Positions 25,103 through 33,160 of a DNA stretch of 34,808 bases are shown here, piece by piece. Within the stretch, counting starts at the first letter, position 1; each line of letters opens with the position of its first letter. The notes beneath the pieces were generated by a model, which was given only the letters and a program-made list of their open reading frames with translations, was not told the DNA's origin and ran no database searches. Made by a program: the position numbers and the translations under genes. The stretch lies in NCBI GenBank assembly GCA_020634935.1, contig JACKAT010000057.1, forward strand, positions 1 through 34,808, in the 5' to 3' direction. The DNA is from Anaerolineales bacterium. GTDB taxonomy: Bacteria; Chloroflexota; Anaerolineae; 4572-78; J111.

Positions 25103-26977
25103 TTAATGCAGCGCCGACCCAGGTTCGGTGCGGATGATCAAGATTGGGCGATGAATGATGCCCAAAATCTGGCTAATCAAACCGTTAAGCGAAATCTTAC
25201 CGTCTCGCTGCGGCAGCGGCGCGCCCATGACCAGCATGTCGTAGTTGCCGCTGATCAGTTCATTGGCGATGGTTTCCCGCACCGCGCCTTTGCGCACCGC
25301 CGCCCGAGCCGGCACGCCCAGCAGTTCCAGCGTTCGCACCCCGGCGGCCAAGAATCGATCGACCTGGCTTTGGGTCGCTTCCGTCTCCCCGTCTTTCATC
25401 ACCGATAACAGCGTAGCTTCGGCCCCGACGTGGCGCACGAGCCGGCCGGCGAACAGCACGTCCTCCTTGGCCGGTTCCCCGTCGGCCACGCAGATGAGGG
25501 CGCGGGCCGGCGCGGCCGATGGTCGAGAGGCCAGCAGCAGGTGGTGATCGCCCATCTGCAAAATTTGCTCGACCGTGTCCATGTGCTCATTGGGATCGAG
25601 GCCCAACACAATTAAATCGTAAGGCTGGCCGTTGATCTCACGAGCAATGGCCGGCAGCAGCGCGCCTGACGCGGCTTTGGTTTCGAGACCGGTCAAACCG
25701 TTACCCATCATCTTCTTGGCTGACCGGAGATAGTCATCCAGCCCTGACTGAGGCTGGCCGTAACCCAGCAGCGTCACGCGGGCGTGAGCCAAACGAGCCA
25801 TCTGCCCGCCTAACTTCACCGCGGCGTCCGCTTGCGGCGAACCATCGCTGACCAATAAAAAATTAAGTCCCGGATGATCGAGGGGGTGGACCCGCCGAAC
25901 GCCCAACCAGGTTCGATCCCCCGGCTGAAGCGGCAGGGCTGCGGCTTGCTCTCGCGAGCGCATCGCCTCAACCATCATCGCGTCGCCGCCATACTTCACC
26001 GGCGGCGAAATGGGCCGGACGCCGGGCATAGGCGGCAAGCGCAATCGCAGCCGCTCAAACGAGCCGGCGAAAATGGTTTCGGCGACCTCGCCTTGGCCCA
26101 AAGAAGGATAGGGCAAGTCCTCGGCGCGGGCGGACAAAACCACATCTTCGGGCCGGAACAACACCTGCACCCTGTGGTTGCCGTTCATCGACGAAGGCCG
26201 TTCGGCCAGTGAAAAATCGACCTGACCGATGCGCACCCCTTCGGCCGTTTGCTGGCCGACCAGCAGATTAGCCGTACCCAGGAAGGTGGCCACAAACTCG
26301 GTTTGGGGGGCGCTGTAAAGGTGCTGCGGCGGGCCGACTTCCAGCAGCCGGCCAAAACTCATCACCCCTACCCGGTCGGCCAGTTCAAACGCTTCCTCCT
26401 GATCGTGCGTGACCAAAATAGTGGTGACGCCCAATTCACGCTGGATCGAGCGCAGAGTGCGGCGCAGTTCCAGCCGAATTTTGGCGTCGAGCGCGCCCAG
26501 CGGCTCATCCAGCAGCAGCACTTCCGGCTGGTGAGCCAGCGCGCGAGCCAGGGCCACACGCTGCTGCTGGCCGCCGGAGATCTGGCTCGGCATGCGGCCG
26601 CCCAAACCGGTCAAGCCGACTAACTCCAACAGTTCATCACGTCGCCGCCGTCGTTGGGCCGCCGCCACTTTGCGAATGCGCAGGCCGAACTCGATATTTT
26701 GGGCCACGGTCATATGCTGAAACAGAGCGTAATGTTGAAAGACAAAGCCGACTTGACGCTGCTGCACCGGCACCGCCGTCACGTCTCGGCCGTGAAGCAA
26801 AATCCGCCCTTCATCGAGCGGCGTCAACCCGGCGATCATTTTGAGCACGGTGGTCTTCCCGCTGCCGCTCGATCCCAACAGCACAAAAAACTCACCATCG
26901 GTTACATCGAGCGAAACATTGTTGACAACCAGGTGATTGTTATAGCGTTTGGTCAAATTCGATAAGGTGATTGACAT
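25103..26977 (-). CDS. cysA: Sulfate ABC transporter ATPase CysA fused to two universal-stress-like domains
   Basis: Residues 1-240 are an ABC ATPase: Walker A LLGSSGSGKTT (K41), Q-loop FVFQHYALF, signature SGGQQQRVALARAL, Walker B VLLLDEPLGALD and the switch ILVTHDQEEA. Residues about 240-360 form a TOBE-like regulatory barrel. From about residue 368 the protein continues with two domains of the universal stress protein fold, the first starting NFLLVSDGSPQADAAVKLGG and the second RALICVADGEPAKEDVLFAG to RPILIIRTE. CysA proteins usually end near residue 350, so 624 residues reflects a real fusion. Neither added domain has a clear G-x2-G-x9-G(S/T) ATP motif. It follows a separate usp gene by 36 bp. 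Confidence 0.9.
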   Translation of the reverse strand: MSITLSNLTKRYNNHLVVNNVSLDVTDGEFFVLLGSSGSGKTTVLKMIAGLTPLDEGRILLHGRDVTAVPVQQRQVGFVFQHYALFQHMTVAQNIEFGLRIRKVAAAQRRRRRDELLELVGLTGLGGRMPSQISGGQQQRVALARALAHQPEVLLLDEPLGALDAKIRLELRRTLRSIQRELGVTTILVTHDQEEAFELADRVGVMSFGRLLEVGPPQHLYSAPQTEFVATFLGTANLLVGQQTAEGVRIGQVDFSLAERPSSMNGNHRVQVLFRPEDVVLSARAEDLPYPSLGQGEVAETIFAGSFERLRLRLPPMPGVRPISPPVKYGGDAMMVEAMRSREQAAALPLQPGDRTWLGVRRVHPLDHPGLNFLLVSDGSPQADAAVKLGGQMARLAHARVTLLGYGQPQSGLDDYLRSAKKMMGNGLTGLETKAASGALLPAIAREINGQPYDLIVLGLDPNEHMDTVEQILQMGDHHLLLASRPSAAPARALICVADGEPAKEDVLFAGRLVRHVGAEATLLSVMKDGETEATQSQVDRFLAAGVRTLELLGVPARAAVRKGAVRETIANELISGNYDMLVMGAPLPQRDGKISLNGLISQILGIIHRPILIIRTEPGSALH

Positions 26978-27013
26978 CGTTGCTTTCCTTAGTAATTATT
27001 CAGCCGCCCCGTC

Positions 27014-27829
27014 TCACTGTTTGGCAATGAGCACCGGTCGATCAGCCCAACGCAGCAGCGGATCGACTAATTCGCCCAGGAGACGGCGCTCGTACCAGTT
27101 AGCGGGATCGGCGCTGATCATAATCAGATCGGGCTGGTCGGCTGTTACCGCCTGTTTTATTTGCCGGTGCGGCTGACCGGGCAAAATGGTCAAGCTCAAG
27201 AGGGGATCGATCTGGCTGTGGTTGAGCCGCCGGGCGATTTTACGAAGCTGATCGCCCAAGGGCGTCTGGCTGTTGAGCCAGCCGGTCAGGCCATCGTTGT
27301 AGAGCGCTTGACTATCCACACCGGATAGAGCGGGCTGCACCGCCAAAACCATAACCCGCGTCTCAGCCGGGATGGCTAATCGAGCCATCCACTCAGCCGC
27401 CGCCATATCTCTGGCCTGCCCCCGGCTGATCAGCAGGATATTTCTTAACGCCGGGCGCGGCTGTCGAACCACTAACAGCGAAGCCGGCCACTGGGCTGCT
27501 TTGAAACAGGCGGGCGGACCGAAAATCCAGCTTGTCAGTCGAGATTGGGGCGGTTCGTTGTAAAGCAGCAAATCGGTTGAAGTATTGATCGGCGGCAGCG
27601 TTGACTCGGCGGAAATGGGTACCATCTCAGCGCCCAATTGGGCAGCGAGCGCAGTGGCAAAACCGGCCGAAGCTTCGGGCTGGGGCTGGTCAGTTTGACA
27701 GACCAACAATCGTACCGGCGCGGTTGATCGGGCCAATAGTGATGGCTCCGAAGCGGAGGTTATCGTGGGCGGAATAAATAAAGGCGAATGGGTTGAAAAG
27801 CGATCAGTCCAAACTTGAGTGCGGCTCAT
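27014..27829 (-). CDS. Universal stress protein-like protein, first gene of the sulfate operon
   Basis: This 271-residue protein looks like two tandem alpha/beta domains of the UspA fold. The second is clearer: NILLISRGQARDMAAAEWMA at its start and PDLIMISADPANWYERRLLG to WADRPVLIAKQ at its end. The ATP-binding Gly signature is not evident. The start is placed at the ATG at 27829 because AAGGA lies nine bases upstream; other in-frame ATGs extend it to 27850. It is 36 bp ahead of cysA-usp and shares the fused USP theme, so a role in controlling sulfate uptake is a fair inference. The long N-terminal segment (first 40 residues, Ser/Thr/Pro-rich) is unexplained. Confidence 0.8.
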   Translation of the reverse strand: MSRTQVWTDRFSTHSPLFIPPTITSASEPSLLARSTAPVRLLVCQTDQPQPEASAGFATALAAQLGAEMVPISAESTLPPINTSTDLLLYNEPPQSRLTSWIFGPPACFKAAQWPASLLVVRQPRPALRNILLISRGQARDMAAAEWMARLAIPAETRVMVLAVQPALSGVDSQALYNDGLTGWLNSQTPLGDQLRKIARRLNHSQIDPLLSLTILPGQPHRQIKQAVTADQPDLIMISADPANWYERRLLGELVDPLLRWADRPVLIAKQ

Positions 27830-27949
27830 TTGTGACCATCCTTTCATCATTAGGGTCTAACGGTTCATTTTCATGATGAGGGTAACCGATGACATTTATC
27901 GTGATAGAGCCATGACAAAGCTGTGACAAAAAATCGCCGACGGTGGGGC

Positions 27950-28041
27950 AACTTAACCAGGAGCGACAAAGCTCGCTTTGTCAACTTAACCAGGAGCGAC
28001 AAAGCTGGCTTTGTCAAAAACGATCAAAGCAGAGCTTTGAT
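27950..28041. repeat. Double-hairpin repeat, copy A, with a duplicated 33-bp unit
   Basis: Two 33-bp units (27950-27982 and 27983-28015) differ by one base; each holds GACAAAGC/GCTTTGTC as a hairpin beside GGAGC. A third hairpin, ATCAAAGC-AGA-GCTTTGAT (28023-28041), follows. Read on the minus strand this is the same module as at 31934-31986 and 33016-33064. Its position after the response-regulator stop and before usp could give transcription attenuation or mRNA stability. Confidence 0.75.
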
Positions 28042-28077
28042 GCTTCGGGCCTTTATTTTCAGCAAGACGAAGGGGTT

Positions 28078-28767
28078 TTATTGACTATCAGCCAGAGGCT
28101 TAACAAAACCGTAGCCCAGGCCGGACACCGTTTCAATGTAGATGGGCGTGGCCGGGTCGGGTTCAATTTTGCTGCGCAGGCGGCGGACCAGTTGGCGCAG
28201 CATATCGCGGTCGCCGCCGGCCGGACCCCAGACGTGCTCGATGATGGCTTCGGTGGTCAGCACCTGGCCGGCGTTGAGCATCAGGTAATCGAGCAGTTGG
28301 CTTTCGAGCGGGGTGAGCAGCACCGGCTCGGCCTGGCCGATGCGAATCTCGCGGCGGCTGGGGTCGAGCGTAACCGGGCCGACGCGCCGGACGGCGGGGG
28401 TAGGGGCTTTGCCGGTTCGGCGCAGCACAGCCTGAGCGCGGGCGACTAATTGGCGCGGGCTGAAGGGTTTGGTGATGTAATCGTCGGCGCCCAGACCCAG
28501 GCCGTGGACAATATCATCTTCGGTGTCGCGCACGGTCAGGAGCAAGACAGGGGTATCCGACTGCTCCCGAATCTGGCGGCAGACGGTAAAGCCATCGATT
28601 TTAGGCAAATTGACATCCAAGACAACCAAATCCGGCTGCGCCTCGCGCCAGCGCTGGAGCGCCATCTGGCCGTCATGGGCCTGAATCACTTCAAAACCTT
28701 CGCGTCTAAGGGTAAAAGCGACCACGTCGGCCAAGACGCGATCATCGTCGACAACCAATGCTTTCAT
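28078..28767 (-). CDS. OmpR-family two-component response regulator
   Basis: This 229-residue regulator has a receiver domain with the acidic pocket VVDDD, phospho-acceptor D51 (LVVLDVNLP), T78 and K100 (ITKPFSP), followed by an OmpR-type winged helix (LTPLESQLLDYLMLN to ETVSGLGYGF). It is translated from an ATG that overlaps the sensor kinase stop codon (ATGA), with GGAG eight bases upstream, so it is the direct partner of that kinase. It acts in the cytoplasm on DNA. The next genes on the same strand, after a 248-bp gap with hairpins, are the sulfate operon, which is a plausible but unproven target. Confidence 0.93.
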   Translation of the reverse strand: MKALVVDDDRVLADVVAFTLRREGFEVIQAHDGQMALQRWREAQPDLVVLDVNLPKIDGFTVCRQIREQSDTPVLLLTVRDTEDDIVHGLGLGADDYITKPFSPRQLVARAQAVLRRTGKAPTPAVRRVGPVTLDPSRREIRIGQAEPVLLTPLESQLLDYLMLNAGQVLTTEAIIEHVWGPAGGDRDMLRQLVRRLRSKIEPDPATPIYIETVSGLGYGFVKPLADSQ

Positions 28768-30845
28768 ATATTACGCTCCAGAGGAATAGTAACCCAAAAA
28801 ACCGCGCCGCCGCCCGGTCGATCTTCGACGCCAACCTGACCGCCTTGGGCTTCGACGATGGCTTTAACGACCGACAGTCCCAGACCGGCCCCATACTGGG
28901 CCTCACTACTGTTCTCGCTGGGGTGGATAAATTGTCGAAACAGATCATGCCGGTAAGCCGCCGGAATGCCTGGCCCGCGATCGGCCACGGTCACCCGCAC
29001 CCAGTCGCCCTCAACGACAGCGCCGACATCGATGGCCGCGTTGTCGGGACCGTACTTGCCGGCATTAGAGAGTAGATTGATCAAGACCTGAGTCGTGCGG
29101 CGCGGATCGGCCTGGACCCACAGCGTTTCGGGCGGTAGTTGGATATTCAGCCGTTGTTGATATTTGTTGAGCAGCGGCTGCATCACCCGCCCGGCCTCGG
29201 CTACAATCGATTTAAGTACAACCGGACGGGTATAGACCCGAAAACGCCCGGTCTCGATGCTGGCCCCTTCCAGTAAGTTATCGATCAACGTTTGCAGCCC
29301 CAGCACGCCCAGATGCAGTGATCCGATCAACTCTTGAAGTTCGGCTCGGGACAGATCAGGGGCTTGATCAAGCAGCAGTTCAGTCGAGGCGGCCAAGGCC
29401 GTCAGCGGCGTGCGAAACTCGTGAGCGATATTGGCCAGAAAATGACCCATCAGGCGATGAACCGCTTCGGCTTCGCTGACATCGCGAAAGACCAGCACCA
29501 GCCGGGCTTCGCTGCCTTCCGGCGGCTGGACCGTGGCGCTGGTCACGGCCAGCACCGCCTGGCGATTATCGCGCAGGATCACGGTAATTTTGTAACGCCG
29601 GCCCGGCGGGGTGATCAAACTGCTGAATGGGTTCGGTTCTTCGCTGCTGAAAATATCATCGCATGAGCGCCCGACGGCTTCATCCTGACTCCAACCGGTG
29701 ATCCGTTCGGCTCCGGAGCTAAAGAAAATGATTTTCCCCTGTCGATCCAGGGTGACGATGCCTTCGACAATTGCCGCCAACAGGTGATCGGTCCAGGCTT
29801 TTTCCCGCTGCAAATCGTTCAAGGTCAGATTCAAATCGATGCGGGCCGTTTCCAAAGCCGAGCCGACCAGCGCGATTTCCCGTACCCGCGTATCGATATC
29901 CACGGGCCGAGACAGATCGCCCTGACTAAACGTAGCTGCGGCTCGGGTCAGCCGCGCCAACGGTTGACCGAGGTGCCGAGCCAGCAGCACCCCCAATACC
30001 GAGCCGACCAGTGCCACTAATAGAATGCTGCTGCCTAAGACCCAGGCCAACCGCCGCTGAGTGACAACAATCTCGTCCACCGGCAGGGCGACTTCCGCTT
30101 CCAGCGGCAAATCGGGCGACCGGTCGGCCAGGTGAATCACAGCCGCGTAGTAGGGAGTATTGTTGAGCAACAGCCGAACGCCAGGGTTACTACCATTCGG
30201 CGCGAGTCGAGCATCGCGGCGCGCTTTGGGACCGCCAGGCAGGCTGGTCGCTGTGGGGCGGTCATCGGCGAGCAAGGTATGATCCAGGCCGGTCTGTTCG
30301 CGCATATTAACGGCGAATTCCTGGTCCAAGGCGATGCCGACGATAACCGTCTCTGGCCGCTCGGCGGGCGAGTCAAAGACAGGGTGCGAGGCTAACAGCC
30401 ACAACTCAGGTGGCTGCCGAGAAGCGTCGAGGTAAACCCCCTCCGGGAAATCATCGACACACGCCTCCAGCGAAATCGAGCCGTTGGTCTGGGCCACAAC
30501 CATCTGCGGCCCGGCGCAGACCGCAATCAGGTCGAGATCGGCCCCTTCTCGCAATGTTTGCAAATATATCTCTAACGGAGCCGGCTCGGCTTGATCCAGG
30601 AGTTCGCGCAGGGTCGGCCGCTGGGCGGTGAGGGTGGCCAGGCTGACCAGTTCTCGCTGGCGCGTGGCATATAAAGCGGTTGCTGCCCGCCGGCCCTGCT
30701 CGACTTGATCCCAGGCCTGATGATCGAGCTGGTTGTACAGCAGCCAAATAGCCGGCACACCGGCCGCAGCGGCGGTTAGGACGACCAGTCCTATCGAACC
30801 CAGAATAAGTTGAACCGGCAAACTTCGAAGATCCAGTGGCTTCAC
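28764..30845 (-). CDS. Membrane sensor histidine kinase (extracytoplasmic sensor-HAMP-PAS-HisKA-HATPase)
   Basis: This 693-residue kinase has an N-terminal membrane helix (LILGSIGLVVLTAAAAGVPA), a sensor region of about 230 residues outside the cell resembling a CACHE domain, and a second helix (WVLGSSILLVALVGSVLG). A HAMP linker (ARHLGQPLARLTRAAATFSQ), a PAS domain (GIVTLDRQGKIIFFSSGAER) and a HisKA dimer with phospho-accepting H475 (NIAHEFRTPLTAL) follow, then the ATPase lid and boxes (LINLLSNAGKYG, VADRGPGIP, GAGLGLSVVKAIVEAQGG). The start is GTG with a weak GGA. The ligand is unknown. It is first in a two-gene operon with the response regulator, and a 21-bp tandem array lies upstream. Confidence 0.93.
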   Translation of the reverse strand: MKPLDLRSLPVQLILGSIGLVVLTAAAAGVPAIWLLYNQLDHQAWDQVEQGRRAATALYATRQRELVSLATLTAQRPTLRELLDQAEPAPLEIYLQTLREGADLDLIAVCAGPQMVVAQTNGSISLEACVDDFPEGVYLDASRQPPELWLLASHPVFDSPAERPETVIVGIALDQEFAVNMREQTGLDHTLLADDRPTATSLPGGPKARRDARLAPNGSNPGVRLLLNNTPYYAAVIHLADRSPDLPLEAEVALPVDEIVVTQRRLAWVLGSSILLVALVGSVLGVLLARHLGQPLARLTRAAATFSQGDLSRPVDIDTRVREIALVGSALETARIDLNLTLNDLQREKAWTDHLLAAIVEGIVTLDRQGKIIFFSSGAERITGWSQDEAVGRSCDDIFSSEEPNPFSSLITPPGRRYKITVILRDNRQAVLAVTSATVQPPEGSEARLVLVFRDVSEAEAVHRLMGHFLANIAHEFRTPLTALAASTELLLDQAPDLSRAELQELIGSLHLGVLGLQTLIDNLLEGASIETGRFRVYTRPVVLKSIVAEAGRVMQPLLNKYQQRLNIQLPPETLWVQADPRRTTQVLINLLSNAGKYGPDNAAIDVGAVVEGDWVRVTVADRGPGIPAAYRHDLFRQFIHPSENSSEAQYGAGLGLSVVKAIVEAQGGQVGVEDRPGGGAVFWVTIPLERNI

Positions 30846-30940
30846 TCGACATGTCCAAGAAAATAATCAGTGATCTGCAATCATCCACCTACAAACCGCT
30901 CACCACCAGGGTAAAACGATGCACAACCTGGTTGTGAGTC

Positions 30941-31145
30941 ACTGCTTCACTGGTTGGGTCCATTACTTCCCCGGTTGGATTCAGTGCTTCTCCGGTTGGT
31001 TTTACTGCTTCCCCGGTTGGTTTCGTTGCTTCGCTGGTTGGTTTCACTGCTTCCCCGGTTGGTTTCACTGCTTCACTGGTTGGTTTTATTGCTTCCGCGG
31101 TTAGTTTCGTTGCTTCACTGGTTGGTTTCACTGCTTCCCCGGTTG
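30941..31145. repeat. 21-bp minisatellite, about ten units, upstream of the sensor kinase
   Basis: Units such as ACTGCTTCCCCGGTTGGTTTC follow one another from 30941 to about 31145 with scattered differences; the last unit breaks off. Because the period is a multiple of three and lacks stop codons, open frames exist on both strands: minus-strand heptads (TGEAVKP) and plus-strand Trp/Phe/Cys repeats. The minus frame has only a TTG start and no Shine-Dalgarno, so I do not call a gene. A perfect 7-bp-arm hairpin, CACAACC-T-GGTTGTG (30922-30936), lies beside it. The gap 30846-31207 holds nothing else recognisable. Confidence 0.85.
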
Positions 31146-31207
31146 TCAAGCATAAAATCCATACCGTTGCTCATTGTTAGCCCTGCCACCCTTAGGCCGG
31201 GCCGCCA

Positions 31208-31909
31208 TTATACCGAGCGGGTGATGCCGCCATCGACCCGAATATTCTGGCCGGTGATATAACCCGCGCCCGGCGAGAGCAAAAATAGGACGGTTTGAGC
31301 GATTTCCTCAACCGTGCCGTAGCGTCCCAGCGGAATGCGGGCGCGGCGTTCCTCAGTTTCCGGCAGGCTGTCGATAAAACCGGGCAAAAGGTTGTTCATA
31401 CGGATATTGTCCGCCGCGTAGGTATCGGCGTAGAGTTTGGTAAAGCCGGCCAGCGCCGCCCGCATCGCCGCCGAAACCGGAAAGGTCGCTTCCGGCTCGA
31501 ACACGGCATAGGTCGAGATGTTGACGATTGCCCCGCCGCTTTGGGCCTGCATAATCGGCGTGACCAGGCGGGCCATACGCACCACGTTGAGCATCACCAA
31601 GTCTAACCCGGCGTGCCAATCTTCATCCGGGATGGCCAACAGCGGGCCTTTGGGCGGGTGGCCGGTGTGGTTGACCACCGCGTCGATGCGGCCATAGCGC
31701 TCCAGTGTTTGATCGACTAATCTTTGCAAATCTTCGATGCGCGTGACCGAGCCGGTCAACCCCAGCCCATCGAGCGACTCAGCCAACGTCTCCGCCGCCC
31801 CGGACGGCGACATTAGGGCTACAGTGTATTCATTGGCGGCCAGTTCTTGGGCAATAGCTGCGCCCATCCCTCGGCCGGCGGCGGTGATAATGGCAACTTT
31901 GTGAGTCAT
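31208..31909 (-). CDS. Short-chain dehydrogenase/reductase-family protein with atypical active site
   Basis: This 233-residue Rossmann protein has the SDR cofactor motif TAAGRGMGAAIA, the NHTG version of NNAG, the strand AIVNISTY and the C-terminal RVDGG. The catalytic YxxxK is not found. Aligned on the following AAL, these positions are S146 and R150 in FPVSAAMRAALAGFTK. The protein may therefore bind NAD(P) without classical SDR catalysis, or use other residues. The ATG has AAGGAG six bases upstream. It lies 139 bp after the DUF1338 gene on the same strand; the gap is filled by hairpin repeats, so co-transcription is possible but not certain. Confidence 0.88.
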   Translation of the reverse strand: MTHKVAIITAAGRGMGAAIAQELAANEYTVALMSPSGAAETLAESLDGLGLTGSVTRIEDLQRLVDQTLERYGRIDAVVNHTGHPPKGPLLAIPDEDWHAGLDLVMLNVVRMARLVTPIMQAQSGGAIVNISTYAVFEPEATFPVSAAMRAALAGFTKLYADTYAADNIRMNNLLPGFIDSLPETEERRARIPLGRYGTVEEIAQTVLFLLSPGAGYITGQNIRVDGGITRSV

Positions 31910-31933
31910 AGGTGCTCCTTGGAAATAAAGTCT

Positions 31934-31986
31934 GGAGCATCAAAGCTGGCTTTGATCGACATTGACCAAGCCAGCTTCGTCGCTCC
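31934..31986. repeat. Double-hairpin repeat, copy B
   Basis: The module is bounded by GGAGC (31934) and GCTCC (31986). It contains ATCAAAGC-TG-GCTTTGAT (31939-31956) and an imperfect second hairpin GACCAAGC-CA-GCTTCGTC (31964-31981). It matches copies A and C in layout. Confidence 0.75.
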
Positions 31987-32007
31987 GGTATTTTTGTCTA
32001 TGATGTC

Positions 32008-32033
32008 GTAGGACAAACTTAAGTTTGTCCTAC
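32008..32033. repeat. Perfect 26-bp palindrome
   Basis: The arm GTAGGACAAACTT is immediately followed by its exact inverse complement, with no loop. It lies 16 bp downstream of the DUF1338 stop codon, so it could be a dyad protein-binding site, a degenerate terminator, or another mobile repeat end. Confidence 0.7.
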
Positions 32034-32048
32034 TAGAGCAACAGCGCC

Positions 32049-32987
32049 TTAGTTTCGTTTTTGGGTTTGATGACTGTAGGTACTCTCGAAAATCTTGTCG
32101 GCGTTGGCGGCCTCGAAACCGTCGCGGCGATGTTCGCGCCGAATCTGATCTTGCGGCAGGTGGGCGAACGCCGGCAGCACGCGCCGCTCGGCGAACTCGA
32201 CGTAGGAGCCGGAGATGCGGTGCGTCTCCAGGCCGCCCTGGCCGTCGGCAAATTGGGCATCGACCATTTCGGCCACGGTGGAACTCTGGATCAGATAGCT
32301 GTCGTCGCTGACTTTGGCTTTGCCGCCGGAGTCGTTCAGCTTGAAGCTGTTGGCCTCCAAGAACTCGTTAAACTGGGTGATCGTATTGTAGCCCACGGGC
32401 AGGTTATGAACGCTGATGGTGAAGTGGTTGAGATAGTAGCGGTTGTAGATGACCCAGGCCGCGTACTCGCTCTCCTGGCCAAGGCGCTGGTAATCCGACC
32501 AGGTGGGTGTATGCCAGAGCGGTGCGTGTAGAAAGGCATCGACTGCATAGCCGTCGTCAAGGGTCAACGAGTCAACCGGGTCCGCCCGGACTTCATCGGT
32601 GTAGGCCCGGATAATCTGCTGCGTTTCGGCTGAAAGGTCAGGCACGCGCAGTTCGCTGATGAAAATGCGGGGGTAGCCCGGCTGCGGCGGGGCGTACCAG
32701 TAGGCGTTTAGTTTTTTGAGGGCGAAGTTGTAGCGGTCGCGCCGTTGGTAGCCGTAGTGCAAAAAAACCTTCTCCAGCGAGGCGATACCCAAATGCGGCA
32801 CGCCCATCGTCCGGAAGGCGATGTGGTCATTTTCGATCTCTGCGCCGGAGCGGATGAGGCCGGCGTCAACCATCGCCCGGATGATAGCGGCCACATCCGG
32901 CACGCGCTCTTGATAGCGGCGCATCAAGCCATCCAAAACGATATCGAGTGTTTCAAGTTGGTGATGGGTTTTTACTAACGATGACAT
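32049..32987 (-). CDS. DUF1338 family protein (2-oxoadipate dioxygenase/decarboxylase type)
   Basis: This 312-residue protein resembles the YdcJ/HglS family, Fe(II) enzymes of which the characterised member turns 2-oxoadipate into 2-hydroxyglutarate in lysine catabolism. Likely metal ligands are H55 (NDHIAFRTMG), H188 (NHFTISVH) and E264 (SYVEFAERR); the vicinal-oxygen-chelate-like repeats are visible. Activity on 2-oxoadipate is by family only, and shorter members of the family are not characterised. The ATG has AGGAGAT five bases upstream. It precedes the SDR gene on the same strand. Hairpin repeats lie on both sides. Confidence 0.82.
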   Translation of the reverse strand: MSSLVKTHHQLETLDIVLDGLMRRYQERVPDVAAIIRAMVDAGLIRSGAEIENDHIAFRTMGVPHLGIASLEKVFLHYGYQRRDRYNFALKKLNAYWYAPPQPGYPRIFISELRVPDLSAETQQIIRAYTDEVRADPVDSLTLDDGYAVDAFLHAPLWHTPTWSDYQRLGQESEYAAWVIYNRYYLNHFTISVHNLPVGYNTITQFNEFLEANSFKLNDSGGKAKVSDDSYLIQSSTVAEMVDAQFADGQGGLETHRISGSYVEFAERRVLPAFAHLPQDQIRREHRRDGFEAANADKIFESTYSHQTQKRN

Positions 32988-33015
32988 AATTTATCTCCTA
33001 TAACCATAACTATCT

Positions 33016-33064
33016 GGAGCATTAAAGTTTACTTTGATCGTGACAAAGCAAGCTTTGTCGCTCC
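33016..33064. repeat. Double-hairpin repeat, copy C
   Basis: Between GGAGC (33016-33020) and GCTCC (33060-33064) are ATTAAAGT-TT-ACTTTGAT and the perfect GACAAAGC-AA-GCTTTGTC (33042-33059). It sits 28 bp upstream of the DUF1338 start. The rest of the 307-bp gap to hypA (32988-33294) holds a 9-bp tandem repeat and the hypA promoter. Confidence 0.75.
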
Positions 33065-33160
33065 GATACTTTTCAAACGCACATGCTTTGCGCGTTCAGG
33101 GATATATTTCCTTACTGGCAATATAGGCGCGGACACGATTGAAGTCAAGAGAGGAATTTA

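Noticed and set aside
23965..28839. Many long plus-strand frames opposite the sulfate, USP and response-regulator genes
   Set aside because: They are antisense shadows caused by high GC content; none shows a known domain or ribosome site.
30889..31149. 86-residue minus-strand frame with TGEAVKP-type heptads, and plus-strand Trp/Cys-rich frames over the same DNA
   Set aside because: A 21-bp tandem repeat without stops opens several frames automatically. The minus frame has only a TTG start and no ribosome site, and base changes are not restricted to third positions.
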